Of a stretch of DNA of 64,000 bases, positions 56,975 to 64,000 are shown piece after piece. The stretch is from contig CALIBQ010000009.1 in NCBI GenBank assembly GCA_938049385.1, positions 1 to 64,000 of the forward strand. Reading direction: 5' to 3'. Every line of letters begins with the position of its first letter. Position 1 is the stretch's first letter. This stretch comes from an uncultured Anaerolineae bacterium. GTDB taxonomy: Bacteria; Chloroflexota; Anaerolineae; JACIWP01. Position numbers and translations under genes: made by a program. Below the pieces are notes generated by a model that did not search any database, was not told where the DNA came from, and saw nothing but the letters and a program-made list of their open reading frames with translations.

Positions 56975-57160
56975 CCTAAACCTGGCAGTTGAAACTGCGG
57001 GCCTGCGCCGACTTCGCGAAGCCTGCCTGCGCAGGCAGGCTTCGCAGTTGCTGCCGCGGCTTCAGCCGCCAGGCCGCGGTGTTTGTGAAGCACCCCGCTT
57101 GACGCTGGAGCACCAGGCTCACGGTGTCAAGCCCCACAGGAGTTTCGCTTCGTAAGCCGG
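56975..57160. repeat. Modular palindromic repeat, copy 6
   Basis: Contains AACCTGGCAGTTGAAACTGC, GCCTGCGCCGACTTCGCGAA, GCCTGCCTGCGCAGGCAGGC, GCGGCTTCAGCCGCCAGGCC and, in reverse orientation, the CACCAGGCTCACGGTGTCAA module of copies 1 and 5. It is nearly the reverse complement of copy 4 in its first half, and it splits the signalling gene run. Confidence 0.82.
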
Positions 57161-57259
57161 CGACGGATCTTCCTGGGCCGAGTCGAGAACAGCCAAGAAG
57201 GTACTGAAACCCACCCTCTGTCCCTTTCCCATCCGTGGGAAAGGGGAGCATGAAAGCCG

Positions 57260-58501
57260 CTACCCCTCCAGCAGGGGCAATTGTACCCTGAACGTGGAAC
57301 CCTTTCCCAGCTTGCTGGCCACAGAGATATGCCCATCGTGCAGTTCGACCAGCGATTTGGCGATAGGAAGCCCCAGCCCGGTGCCGTAGGTGGCTTCCTG
57401 GCGGGAGTTTTCCGCCCGATAAAACTTCTCGAAGATGCGCTCCAGGTCCTGCTCGGGGATACCGATACCCGTATCGCTCACTTCCACGAGTGCCCGCCCG
57501 TTGTCGGGATAGGCACGCACGGTCACACAGCCGCCGGCCGGTGTGTATTTGCAGGCGTTAGACAGCAGGTTGTTGAGCACCTGGATCATGCGCTCCCGAT
57601 CCGCCCATATCCACAAGGGCTGTGGGGCTAGGTCTAATGTAAGCTGGAGGTTCTTGGCCCGGAACTGTGGATGCAGGGAGCGCACCGCCTCTTCCACCAG
57701 CTCCTGCAGTCGCAGTCGGGTTTTCGCCAGCCGCAGGTTGCCGGCCTCGATGCGGGAAATGTCCAGCAGGTCATTGGCGATCGCGATCAGGCGCTTACAG
57801 TTGTCCAGGACAATCTCCAAATATTCGCGCTGGGCATCATTAATCGGGCCGTCGGTTTCATCGAGCAAAAGTTCCACGTACCCCTGAATATTGGTCAAAG
57901 GAGTGCGAAGCTCGTGGGAGACCATAGAGATGAACTCCGTTTTCAGCCGGCCGGCTTCCTCCAAATCGGCATGCGCCTGCTCCAGCTTACGGCGCGCCCG
58001 CTCCAGCTCCGCCACGCGGCGCATCAACTGCAGAGAGCTTTCCCGCAGTTGATGGGTGAGGCGTTCCTCCGTGGCGCGAAGCCGGCTTTTCTCAATATGC
58101 TCTCGGACGACGGATGCAACGCGTTGATAGTGCAGGGGCTTGACCAAATAATCCGAGGCGCCCAGCTTCATGGCCTCGACAGCCATCTCTTCAGAACCGT
58201 GGGCGGTCATGATGATCACCGGCAGGGCCGGCGCACGCCGCTTCAGGCTGGTGAGCACGGACAGGCCGTGCAAATCGGACATCAGCATGTCCAGCATCAC
58301 CAGGTCGGGCGGTTGCTTTTCGAATAGCTGCAGGCCCTCTTTGCCGGTCAGCGCGGTCACCACGCGAAAGCCGGCGTCCGCCAGGGTTACTTCCAGCAGT
58401 TTGGTATTCAGGCGGTCATCGTCAATCAGGAGCACAGTCTGCTTTGGCTCTTCGGCCAGCAAGGAGGGAACCGCCGGCCCTCGCGAATCCGCTCCACACA
58501 T
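57260..58501 (-). CDS. Receiver-histidine kinase hybrid (REC-HK)
   Basis: A 413-residue soluble kinase with no membrane segment. Residues about 20-140 form a receiver (TVLLIDDDRLNTKLLEV; LVMLDMLMSDLHGLSVL; IMTAHGSEE; YLVKPLHYQ). A coiled coil follows, then the H-box MVSHELRTPLTNIQGYVEL, N-box LNNLLSNACKYTPAGG and G-boxes VSDTGIGIPEQDLERIF and YGTGLGLPIAKSL. The N-terminal receiver makes it a relay kinase. The start at 58501 overlaps the upstream receiver gene by 76 bases and lacks a strong ribosome site; TTG 58462 is an alternative. Confidence 0.9.
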   Translation of the reverse strand: MCGADSRGPAVPSLLAEEPKQTVLLIDDDRLNTKLLEVTLADAGFRVVTALTGKEGLQLFEKQPPDLVMLDMLMSDLHGLSVLTSLKRRAPALPVIIMTAHGSEEMAVEAMKLGASDYLVKPLHYQRVASVVREHIEKSRLRATEERLTHQLRESSLQLMRRVAELERARRKLEQAHADLEEAGRLKTEFISMVSHELRTPLTNIQGYVELLLDETDGPINDAQREYLEIVLDNCKRLIAIANDLLDISRIEAGNLRLAKTRLRLQELVEEAVRSLHPQFRAKNLQLTLDLAPQPLWIWADRERMIQVLNNLLSNACKYTPAGGCVTVRAYPDNGRALVEVSDTGIGIPEQDLERIFEKFYRAENSRQEATYGTGLGLPIAKSLVELHDGHISVASKLGKGSTFRVQLPLLEG

Positions 58502-58881
58502 TCGATGAGCTGTTCCACCGGCACGGGCTTCTGAAGCACCAGGTCCGCGGAAAGGAAAGCCTCCACCACCCCGAAACCGTTCTCCCGCAGGGGTTTGACC
58601 GCCTCGATGTCAAAGGGGGAAAGGAGGATAACGAGTATGCCGGCCAGCGCAGGGTCTCTTTTGACATGTTCGCAGATGACAAACCCATCCCGATTGGGGA
58701 GCAGGGCGTCGAGCACGGCCAGCGAAGGCTCTAGGTCACGAAGTTTTGCCAGGCCTTCCTCGCCGTCATTGGTCGTCCAGACCCGATAGCCCCGCCTCTG
58801 CAGGGCTTGCGCATAGATGGCGCTCTGCGTGGAGTCCTCCAGGACAAGCAGGATCGAATACTCCCTATCCTCTGCCGACAT
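58426..58881 (-). CDS. Atypical receiver-domain protein
   Basis: A 151-residue receiver, the first gene of the run. It has the phosphoacceptor Asp in LAVLDALLPNRDGFVICEHV, a Ser in VILLSPFD at the Thr position and Lys in LVLQKPVPVEQL. The acidic pocket LLVLEDSTQSAIYA has Glu-Asp in place of the common Asp-Asp. Start ATG 58881 has GGAGGGTGAGC. It overlaps the REC-kinase gene, so the two are probably co-translated. Confidence 0.85.
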   Translation of the reverse strand: MSAEDREYSILLVLEDSTQSAIYAQALQRRGYRVWTTNDGEEGLAKLRDLEPSLAVLDALLPNRDGFVICEHVKRDPALAGILVILLSPFDIEAVKPLRENGFGVVEAFLSADLVLQKPVPVEQLIECVERIREGRRFPPCWPKSQSRLCS

Positions 58882-58903
58882 GCTTGCTCACCCTCCAGGC
58901 AGG

Positions 58904-58932
58904 ATAATACCCCAAACAGGAGGGTGTGTCAA
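58904..58932 (-). promoter_or_regulatory. Promoter of the signalling gene run
   Basis: Minus strand TTGACA (58932-58927), 17 bases, TATTAT (58909-58904), just before the first receiver gene. Confidence 0.8.
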
Positions 58933-59074
58933 GGGATGAACGCTGCCGGCAAGCGCGATTTGCCGCTCGATTTAATCTTGCATTAACCCACCAGAGGTAG
59001 GATGATAAAGGCTGTTCCGGGAAGGTATGCGCAATAGTGCGGGACAGTGTCGTAGAACACAAGGAGGTTTCCCT

Positions 59075-60298
59075 ATGAAAAGAATACAACATCGTGTGAT
59101 GGTGGTGATTGGGATGGTGTTGATCCTGGGCCTGCTGGCCGGCTGTGGTTGGGCGGGGGCAGTGCACACCCTTGTCAGTCCGGCCGCTACGGCGATCTCG
59201 GAGATCGCCTCTACGCCGACCCCGACCCCTGCTGTGCAGAAGGCCGCAGTTTCCACGCCGGCGGTACAGTCCAGCGCACTGCCGGCCGGCATCCTCGAGG
59301 AAGAGGAACTGCTGACGCGCCTGTATGACGAGGTCAGCCCATCTGTCGTCCATATCCGAGTGGCCCAGCAGGTCTCGGGATTTTCCGGCTTCGCCGATGA
59401 ACTGTATCGGCGCGGTGAAGGCTCAGGCTTTGTCTGGGACACGGAGGGCCATATTGTCACCAACGACCATGTGGTGGAAGACGCCGCCATTGTCGAGGTG
59501 CATTTTAAGGATGGGACGATCCTCGAGGCGGACGTCGTCGGCACGGACCCCCAGAGCGACATCGCCGTCATCAAGGTGGACCCGACCCAGGTCGCGCTGA
59601 AGCCGGTAGCCCTGGGTAATTCGGACCAGGTGAGGGTAGGACAGCTTGCCGTTGCCATCGGCAATCCCTTCGGCCAGACTTGGACAATGACGCGCGGCAT
59701 CGTCAGCGCAGTAGGGCGCGTGATCCAGTCGGGCCTGTCGCGCTTCTCCATCCCAGAGGTGATCCAGACCGATGCGGCCATTAACCCCGGCAACTCCGGT
59801 GGCCCTCTGCTGAACAGCCGCGGCGAGGTCATCGGCATGAACACCATGATCATCTCCCAGACGGGCGCCAGCGCCGGCGTTGGTTTTGCGGTACCCAGCA
59901 ATATCATTGCGAAGGTAGTGCCGGCGCTCATCTCCAAGGGGTCTTATGCTTATCCTTGGCTGGGCATCACGGGACGCGACCTCTTGCCCCAAGATGTGAA
60001 AGCGATGGGCCTGCCCGTACGGCAGGGAGCGCTGGTGCTGGAGGTGGCCGCCGACAGTCCAGCGGATAAGGCCGACCTGCGCGGCAGTGAGCGCGTCATC
60101 CGCGTCCAGGGCAAAGAGCTTGCGACCGGCGGCGATGTCATTACCGCTATAGACGATACGCCGGTAACGGGTATGGACCAGCTTATCTCCTATCTGGTGC
60201 GCAAGACCCAACCGGGCCAGCAGGTCACGCTGACCATCATTCGCGACGGGAAGGAGAAGAAGGTCACTGTCACCCTGGCGGAGCGGCCAAAGGAATAA
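59075..60298 (+). CDS. HtrA/DegP-like serine protease, lipoprotein-anchored
   Basis: A 407-residue S1C protease. The signal sequence ends in the lipobox LLAGC (Cys24), followed by a TPTPTP linker, so it is tethered outside the membrane. The catalytic triad is His132 (TNDHVVED), Asp162 (SDIAVIK) and Ser241 (NPGNSGGPLL). A PDZ domain occupies the last 100 residues (YPWLGITGRDLLPQ; GALVLEVAADSPADKADLRG). Start ATG 59075 has AAGGAGG. It likely degrades or refolds misfolded envelope proteins. It is divergent from the signalling run. Confidence 0.93.
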   Translation: MKRIQHRVMVVIGMVLILGLLAGCGWAGAVHTLVSPAATAISEIASTPTPTPAVQKAAVSTPAVQSSALPAGILEEEELLTRLYDEVSPSVVHIRVAQQVSGFSGFADELYRRGEGSGFVWDTEGHIVTNDHVVEDAAIVEVHFKDGTILEADVVGTDPQSDIAVIKVDPTQVALKPVALGNSDQVRVGQLAVAIGNPFGQTWTMTRGIVSAVGRVIQSGLSRFSIPEVIQTDAAINPGNSGGPLLNSRGEVIGMNTMIISQTGASAGVGFAVPSNIIAKVVPALISKGSYAYPWLGITGRDLLPQDVKAMGLPVRQGALVLEVAADSPADKADLRGSERVIRVQGKELATGGDVITAIDDTPVTGMDQLISYLVRKTQPGQQVTLTIIRDGKEKKVTVTLAERPKE

Positions 60299-60427
60299 GG
60301 CCGGCGGTAATTTCGCTGTCTGGCCCTGGATAGGATATATTCACTCACTGGCACAGTGCAAGGTGTCCCATGGGCCGGCCGGCGCCCTTATGGGACACCA
60401 TCCCGCGTAGAGGAGGAACTGCCGGAG

Positions 60428-61384
60428 ATGATAGAGGTAAAGCATCTCAGCAAATCGTACGGTATGGTGCAGGCGGTGAAGGATGTCAGCTTCCATGTGG
60501 ACGCCGGCGAGGTCATTGGCCTGCTGGGGCCCAACGGCGCCGGCAAAACCACCCTCATGAAAATCCTCACCGGCTATCTCCAGCCGGACGAGGGAGAGGT
60601 CTGGGTGGACGGTATTGATGTAGTGGCCGATCCCCTGGCCGTGCAGTCCCGCATCGGCTATTTGCCAGAGAACGCCCCTCTCTATCCGGAGCTGACGGTG
60701 CAGGCCTACCTGCGGCTGATGGCCGATCTGCGGCAGATTCCGGCGGAGCAGCAGCCGGCCCTGCTGACGGAGGCCATCCTGGCCGCCGGCCTGCAGGATT
60801 ACCTGACCCGCCCCATCGGCGAACTGAGCAAGGGCTACCGCCAGCGCGTGGGCATCGCCCAGGCCATCCTGCACAAGCCCAAACTGCTCATCCTGGATGA
60901 GCCGACGGTTGGGTTGGACCCGACGCAGGTGCTGGAGGTGCGCCGGCTCATCCGCCGGCTGGCGAAAAACAGCACGATCCTGCTCTCCACCCATATCCTC
61001 TCCGAGGTGGAGGCGACTTGTCAGCGCGTTATCATCTTGATGAACGGCGAGGTGAAGGCCGATGCCCGCCTGCAGGAGCTGGCAGCTACCTCGGAGGCGG
61101 TACTGGTGCTGGCGGAAGCGGTGCCTGGGGCACTGACCGCTTTGAAAGGCCTGCCCGGCGTGCGTTCGGTGGAGCGGTTCGACACTCCCCAGGGAGTGGA
61201 ATATCACATTCGCGGCGAGAACGGGGTGGACGTGCGGCCGGCAGTTTTCCGGCTGGCACGCGAGCAGGACTGGCCGGTGTATGAACTGCGGCGCCATGTG
61301 CGCACCCTCGAAGCGGTCTTCAACGAGCTGGCGACCTCCGCCGGCAGTATCCCAGCCAAAGCGAAGGAGGTGCGTGCGGCATGA
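60428..61384 (+). CDS. ABC transporter ATP-binding protein (GldA-like)
   Basis: A 318-residue ABC ATPase: Walker A GPNGAGKTT, Q-loop GYLPENAPLYPELTV, signature ELSKGYRQRVGIAQAI, Walker B LLILDEPTVGLDP, and H-loop STHILSEVE. The YLPEN Q-loop and SKGYRQR signature place it with the GldA/CcmA-type exporters. ATG 60428 follows AGGAGG. It overlaps the next gene by 4 bases (ATGA) and pairs with it. Confidence 0.92.
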   Translation: MIEVKHLSKSYGMVQAVKDVSFHVDAGEVIGLLGPNGAGKTTLMKILTGYLQPDEGEVWVDGIDVVADPLAVQSRIGYLPENAPLYPELTVQAYLRLMADLRQIPAEQQPALLTEAILAAGLQDYLTRPIGELSKGYRQRVGIAQAILHKPKLLILDEPTVGLDPTQVLEVRRLIRRLAKNSTILLSTHILSEVEATCQRVIILMNGEVKADARLQELAATSEAVLVLAEAVPGALTALKGLPGVRSVERFDTPQGVEYHIRGENGVDVRPAVFRLAREQDWPVYELRRHVRTLEAVFNELATSAGSIPAKAKEVRAA

Positions 61385-64000
61385 AAGCGGCTTGGAACCA
61401 GGTCCTGGCGGTTGCGCGCAAGGAACTGCGGGCCTACTTCGGCTCACCTATGGCGTTCATTTTCGTCGGGGTGTTCCTTATCGTCACCCTCTTCACCTTC
61501 TTCTGGGTGGACACTTTCTTCGCCCGCAACATCGCCGATGTGCGGCCGCTGTTCCGCTGGATGCCGGTGCTGATGATCTTCTTGGTGGCCGCGCTGACCA
61601 TGCGGCAGTGGAGCGAGGAACAGCGCGCCGGCACGCTGGAGGTGCTGATGACCCTGCCGGTGCGGCCGGCAGTGCTGGTGCTGGGCAAATTTCTGGCCAC
61701 CATGGCGCTGGTGGCACTGGCGGTGGCACTGACCATCTTCCTGCCCATCACCGTCAGCATCCTGGGAGACCTGGATTGGGGCCCTGTCATCGGCGGGTAT
61801 CTGGCGACCCTGTTGATGGCCGGCGCCTATGCCGCCATCGGGCTGTTCATCTCCTCCCGCACCGACAACCAGATCGTCTCCCTCCTGCTGACCTTGCTGG
61901 TGGGCGGCGCGTTTTACCTGGTCGGTTCGCCGGGCGTGACCAAACTGTTTGGGGAGACGCCGGCGGAAATCCTGCGCGCTATCGGCACGGGGAGCCGGTT
62001 CGAGAGCATTGAGCGCGGCGTCATTGACCTGCGCGACCTGGTTTACTACCTCTCGCTGACCGCCTTTTTCCTGGTGGCGAACGTGGTGTCCCTGGAGAGC
62101 AAGCGCTGGAGCCAGGGACCCAGGAGCCGGCCGCACCGCCTCAACGCCCTCCTGCGCATCCTCCTGGTCGGGGCCAACGTGCTGGCGCTGAACGCCTGGA
62201 TGTTCCCCCTGCATGGTCTGCGCGCCGACATCACCGCCGGCAGGGAGTACAGCTTGTCCCAGGTCACGCGCGATCTCATCCGCGGCCTGGAAGAGCCGCT
62301 CCTCATTCGCGGTTATTTCAGCGAGCGGACGCACCCCCTGCTCTCGCCGCTCATCCCCACTATTCGCGACATGCTCCAGGAGTATGAAATCGCCTCCGGC
62401 GGCAGGATTAAAGTGGAGATCATAGACCCCCGCAGTAACTCCGAGCTGGAGGCGGAGGCCAATCAGCTCTACGGCATCCGGCCAACGCCCTTCCGCATTG
62501 CCGGCCGCTACGAGGATACCATCATCAGCTCCTATTTCGATATCCTGGTGCGCTATGGCGACCAGTACGAGGTGCTGGGCTTCGACAACTTGATTGAAAT
62601 CCGGCCGGCCGGCGGTGGGGAATGGGAGGTCGGCCTGCGCAACCTGGAATATGACCTCACCCGCGCCATCAAGCGCGTCGTCTACGGCTTCCAAAGCCTG
62701 GATGCCCTCTTTGCCAAAATCGAACAGCCCATCCGGCTGACGCTGTATGCCACGCCGGATACCCTGCCGACAGAGCTGAAAGATATCCCTGGGCTGGTCG
62801 AAAAAGTGGCGCGCGACATCGAGAAGACCGCCGGCGGCAAGTTCATCTTTACCATGGTGAACCCGCGCGACCCGCAGGCCGGCGTATCGGCGGAAGAGCT
62901 GTACAGCACCTACGGCATTCGCCCCTTCGCTGTCAGCTTGTTCTCCGACCAGACCTATTACCTGCACGTGGTGATGCAGGCCGGCGAGGACATATCTGTG
63001 ATGTACCCCACAGGCAGTATGACCGAGGCGGACGTGCGTTCGGAGATCGAGGCCGGCATCAAGCGCGCCGCGCCGGGCTTCCTGAAGACGGTTGGCATCT
63101 GGCATCCATCGGAAGAGCCGGTGCCCAACATGTTCGGCGGATACTCCCAGCCCGTCTCCACCTGGTCCTTGGTGCGGGATCAGCTTTCTCAAGAGTACAA
63201 CCTGAAGAGCGTGGACCTGAGCGCCGGCCGGGTGCCCGGCGATGTGGATGTGCTGGTCATCATCGGCCCCTACCAGTTCACGGACAAAGAGCTGTATGCC
63301 GTGGACCAGTACTTGATGCGCGGTGGGGCGGTTATTGTGGCCGGCGGACGCTACCGCCTCTCACCGGTACAGTTCGGCGGGGCCATCTTGATGGAACCTG
63401 TCAAGGACAGGCTGTTCGAGATGCTGGCGCATTACGGCGTGACGGTGGGTGAGGGCATGGTGCTGGACCCGCAGAACGAGCCGTTCCCCATCCAGGTGGC
63501 GCGCACCGTTTCCGGCGTCAACGTGGTGGAAATCCAGCAGTTGCGCTATCCCTATTTCGTGGATGTGCGGGCCAGCGGTATGGCCAAGAACCATCCTATT
63601 GTGGCGAACCTGCCGGCGGTAACCCTGCAGTGGGTCTCCCCGCTGGAAGTAGACCCCGAAAAGAATAAAGAGCGCGAGGTGGTGGAACTGCTCCGTTCTA
63701 CAGATGCCTCATGGGTGCGCACCACCAACGACGTCCAGCCCAACATGCAGGCCTATCCGGAGCTGGGCTTCCCGGTGGAGGGGGAGCAGAAATCCCGCCT
63801 GCTGGCGGTAAGCATCCGCGGCAGTTTCGAGAGCTACTTCAAGGATCGTCCCAATCCTTTCCTGGAAGCCGGCGCGGCGCAGGAAGGGGAGAATGCCGGC
63901 ACCGCCCAGGAATCCGATAAGTCGTTGGGCATGACTACCGTGGAGAAATCGCCGGAATCGGCCCGGCTGGTGGTCATCGGCAGTTCCGAATTCCTGGACG
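61381..64000 (+). CDS. Fused GldF-GldG type ABC exporter subunit (3' end outside window)
   Basis: One open frame from ATG 61381 to the window edge, at least 873 codons. Residues about 1-250 are an ABC-2 permease of the GldF type (WNQVLAVARKELRAYFGSPM; EEQRAGTLEVLMTLPVR; SRTDNQIVSLLLTLLVGG). After residue about 255 a GldG-type auxiliary domain follows with a membrane span (ALLRILLVGANVLALNAWMF), ADITAGREYSLSQVTRDLIR, and later PGDVDVLVIIGPYQFTDKEL and MRGGAVIVAGGRYRLSP. The expected C-terminal membrane helix lies beyond 64000. GldF and GldG are separate in Bacteroidetes; fused forms occur elsewhere. The name does not imply gliding here. Confidence 0.9.
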   Translation, partial: MKAAWNQVLAVARKELRAYFGSPMAFIFVGVFLIVTLFTFFWVDTFFARNIADVRPLFRWMPVLMIFLVAALTMRQWSEEQRAGTLEVLMTLPVRPAVLVLGKFLATMALVALAVALTIFLPITVSILGDLDWGPVIGGYLATLLMAGAYAAIGLFISSRTDNQIVSLLLTLLVGGAFYLVGSPGVTKLFGETPAEILRAIGTGSRFESIERGVIDLRDLVYYLSLTAFFLVANVVSLESKRWSQGPRSRPHRLNALLRILLVGANVLALNAWMFPLHGLRADITAGREYSLSQVTRDLIRGLEEPLLIRGYFSERTHPLLSPLIPTIRDMLQEYEIASGGRIKVEIIDPRSNSELEAEANQLYGIRPTPFRIAGRYEDTIISSYFDILVRYGDQYEVLGFDNLIEIRPAGGGEWEVGLRNLEYDLTRAIKRVVYGFQSLDALFAKIEQPIRLTLYATPDTLPTELKDIPGLVEKVARDIEKTAGGKFIFTMVNPRDPQAGVSAEELYSTYGIRPFAVSLFSDQTYYLHVVMQAGEDISVMYPTGSMTEADVRSEIEAGIKRAAPGFLKTVGIWHPSEEPVPNMFGGYSQPVSTWSLVRDQLSQEYNLKSVDLSAGRVPGDVDVLVIIGPYQFTDKELYAVDQYLMRGGAVIVAGGRYRLSPVQFGGAILMEPVKDRLFEMLAHYGVTVGEGMVLDPQNEPFPIQVARTVSGVNVVEIQQLRYPYFVDVRASGMAKNHPIVANLPAVTLQWVSPLEVDPEKNKEREVVELLRSTDASWVRTTNDVQPNMQAYPELGFPVEGEQKSRLLAVSIRGSFESYFKDRPNPFLEAGAAQEGENAGTAQESDKSLGMTTVEKSPESARLVVIGSSEFLD

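Noticed and set aside
56976-57251. Short open frames through the palindromic repeats, sharing phrases such as GLDTVSLVLQRQAG
   Set aside because: The same phrases appear wherever the repeat modules occur, in either orientation and with no start sites. They reflect the DNA repeats and not a protein family.
61444-63192. 582-codon minus-strand open frame
   Set aside because: Antisense to the GldF-GldG fusion, whose plus-strand frame runs unbroken to the window end with recognisable domains.

Overview
The window reads as a piece of the chromosome of a GC-rich member of the Chloroflexota, probably an Anaerolineae-type heterotroph. This is inferred from gene content and protein style: Thr/Pro/Ala-rich linkers after lipoprotein signals, a GldA/GldFG-type ABC exporter, type III pantothenate kinase with an ECF transporter, a GAAC-N4-GTTC LexA-type box, and a strong bias toward GCCGGC. 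No rRNA or marker-gene comparison is available, so the taxonomy is tentative. No tRNA, rRNA or CRISPR array was recognised.

Layout. 1-380: end of an IS630-type transposase and a mosaic palindromic repeat. 380-5000 (+): tRNA methylthiotransferase mtaB, a ROK repressor, xylulokinase and YjbQ. 4973-11150 (-): a vitamin B5/CoA unit (ecfA1-ecfA2-ecfT-ecfS-coaX-coaBC-P1 hydrolase) preceded by a leader with an intrinsic terminator and competing base pairing. 11518-16933 (+): rpsO, pnp (with a long hairpin between them), lepB, and a fused AI-2E-type permease/HAD phosphatase. 16987-26991 (-): def, then a sugar-uptake operon headed by a DeoR regulator (SBP, ATPase, two permeases, M29 peptidase-like protein, FGGY kinase, BtpA). 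27192-29616: a HAD protein, a lipoprotein and a secreted serine protease. 30478-36070 (-): a mannose-class PTS operon (gntR-IIA-IIB-IICD-aldolase-dehydrogenase) with a perfect operator palindrome. 36261-40444 (-): two MttB-superfamily proteins with an IclR regulator and an EamA permease.

40793-43480 (+): radical SAM/HhH protein, metallophosphoesterase, DUF2085 membrane protein. 43858-47728: a compact exosortase locus, consisting of one large surface protein with a PEP-CTERM-like C-terminus (signal peptide in a different frame from the body), an EpsI-type protein and an exosortase. 47765-49697 (-): DUF362 protein and exonuclease III. 49860-51948 (+): a four-gene operon with a LexA-type box, headed by a soluble FtsK-like motor. 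51993-58881 (-): holA, DUF6391, a REC-GAF-cyclase, a dolichol-phosphate-mannose-type glycosyltransferase, three receiver proteins and a REC-histidine kinase. 59075-64000 (+): HtrA-like protease and a GldA plus fused GldF-GldG exporter that runs off the window.

Main points for follow-up: the LexA-boxed FtsK-like operon; the single-target exosortase locus with its frameshift; the candidate attenuator/riboswitch before the CoA-precursor operon and the P1 hydrolase inside it; a PTS IIB gene whose only sensible start codon is ATC; CoaBC with two replaced active-site residues; and a family of modular palindromic repeats at gene borders.
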